From an uncultured Ruminococcus sp. (GTDB taxonomy: Bacteria; Bacillota; Clostridia; Oscillospirales; CAG-272), in assembly GCA_902778145.1 (NCBI GenBank), contig CACYWW010000037.1:1-33337 (forward strand): a stretch of 33,337 nucleotides of DNA. Direction: 5' to 3'. Shown here piece after piece: positions 32,936 through 33,337 of this stretch. The notes beneath the pieces are model-generated. The model was not told where the DNA came from. It searched no databases and saw only the letters and a list, made by a program, of their open reading frames with translations. The translations under genes were made by a program, and so were the position numbers. The first letter of the stretch is position 1, and each line of letters begins with the position of its first letter.

Positions 32936-32940
32936 TTTTC

Positions 32941-32969
32941 ATTATAATAATGTGATACCATTTTGTCAA
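32941..32969 (-). promoter_or_regulatory. Near-consensus sigma-A promoter of the membrane-protein gene
   Basis: On the minus strand TTGACA (32964-32969), a 17-base spacer and TATAAT (32941-32946) match the sigma-A consensus exactly. The plus strand also reads TATAAT at 32943-32948 with GTAACA (32920-32925) 17 bases upstream, so a divergent promoter may overlap it. Confidence 0.85.
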
Positions 32970-33017
32970 GAGGTTTGTAAAAAAAAGTCACGTTATGGGA
33001 AAAGAAATACAGACAAA

Positions 33018-33221
33018 ATGAAAGGATTAAGAGAAATACGCAAGAAAAAAGGGTATAGCCAGCTTAAAGTTGCTATGGATCTTTCGATCAGCAGGGAAGC
33101 TTTGTCATACTATGAGAACGGAAAAAGAAGTCCTGACATTCAGATGTTGATCAGATTGTCAAAGTATTTCAATGTTTCGATCGATTATCTGATAACCGGA
33201 AAAGAATTCGGTCAGGAATAA
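33018..33221 (+). CDS. Small XRE-family helix-turn-helix regulator
   Basis: 67-residue protein that is almost wholly an XRE/Cro-C1 helix-turn-helix domain: LREIRKKKGYSQLKVAMDLS, the recognition-helix region ISREALSYYENGKRSP, and the closing LIRLSKYFNVSIDYLITG. There is no effector domain, so it probably acts as a constitutive or autoregulating dimer. The ATG at 33018 has only a weak purine-rich site upstream. The low GC content differs from the core genes. Its likely operator is the palindrome at 32919-32935, between it and the divergent membrane-protein gene. Confidence 0.9.
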   Translation: MKGLREIRKKKGYSQLKVAMDLSISREALSYYENGKRSPDIQMLIRLSKYFNVSIDYLITGKEFGQE

Positions 33222-33265
33222 AAAAAGGAGCGTTTTGCGCGTGGTGCTCTAAAGGACAGTCAATA

Positions 33266-33314
33266 AAAAACCGACTGAAGTAAGGAAAGCTTATCCTTGT
33301 TTCAGTCGGTTTTT
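33266..33314. terminator. Long hairpin terminator after the XRE gene
   Basis: AAAAACCGACTGAA plus GTAAGGA (33266-33286) pairs with TCCTTG plus TTTCAGTCGGTTTTT (33294-33314), a 21-base-pair stem with two G-T wobbles and a seven-base AAGCTTA loop. Terminal runs of A and T suit termination from either side. Confidence 0.88.
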
Positions 33315-33337
33315 GTCGCAGCTCGGCGCAAGCAGGA

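Noticed and set aside
33315-33337. Start of a third palindrome array at the window end
   Set aside because: GCAGCTCGGCG resembles the edge of the arrays, but there is no AATTTAGCT or AGCTAAATT before the window ends, so it cannot be supported.

Overview
The window reads as the chromosome of a GC-rich, endospore-lineage Bacillota of the class Clostridia, probably an uncultured gut-type relative of the Oscillospirales. The indications are the sporulation genes ylbJ, yqfC and yqfD, the holB-ricT-(rsmI) and phoH-ybeY-era-recO gene orders, strong AGGAGG-type ribosome sites, one-to-four-base gene overlaps, and Thr/Pro/Glu-rich linkers in surface proteins. The lineage is inferred from gene content, not from a marker-gene comparison. 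I see no tRNA, rRNA, CRISPR array, phage gene or transposase gene.

Layout. (1) 1-200: an array of short palindromes joined by AATTTAGCT, abutting the stop of a minus-strand rubrerythrin gene (201-791). (2) 964-11345, plus: a tight housekeeping run holB, ricT, radC, uvrB, rsmI, nagA, an unknown membrane protein, metG, tatD. It ends against a convergent gene and may use a hairpin inside that gene as terminator. (3) 11332-14160, minus: a class-V aminotransferase/cysteine desulfurase with a DUF3343 partner; then a region with a long hairpin and a second copy of the palindrome array; then a 67-residue cysteine-rich protein and ylbJ. (4) 14238-21311, plus: yqfC-yqfD, then from its own promoter phoH-ybeY-era-recO-mutS2. 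(5) 21418-32320, plus: an accessory and envelope block with a very acidic protein, rhamnulokinase, two tandem CapA-type lipoproteins, a SIS-domain sugar-phosphate protein, a divergent PRPP synthetase, a 96-residue unknown, a stand-alone PqqD-like protein, a CpsB-type PHP phosphatase, a NahK-like sugar kinase, an LCP-family cell-wall ligase and a small unknown. (6) 32324-33337: a bidirectional terminator, a two-helix membrane protein diverging from a small XRE regulator around a palindromic operator, and a final terminator.

How the genes may work together. NagA plus the SIS protein could take GlcNAc-6-P to fructose-6-P, and the NahK-like kinase could supply sugar-1-phosphates. CapA proteins, CpsB-type phosphatase and LCP protein all point to the cell envelope or capsule. 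The recO-mutS2-era-ybeY block concerns recombination, ribosome maturation and ribosome rescue.

The most unusual element is the pair of palindrome arrays. Their stems vary in a compensatory way (CGGC/GCCG, ATGC/GCAT, GGGC/GCCC around GAA) while the linker stays fixed. Both copies share one left boundary, both sit at the 3' end of a minus-strand gene, and one supplies that gene's stop codon. They look like a REP/BIME-like 3'-end element built from the very stable d(GCGNAGC) mini-hairpin. I do not recognise a described family for them.
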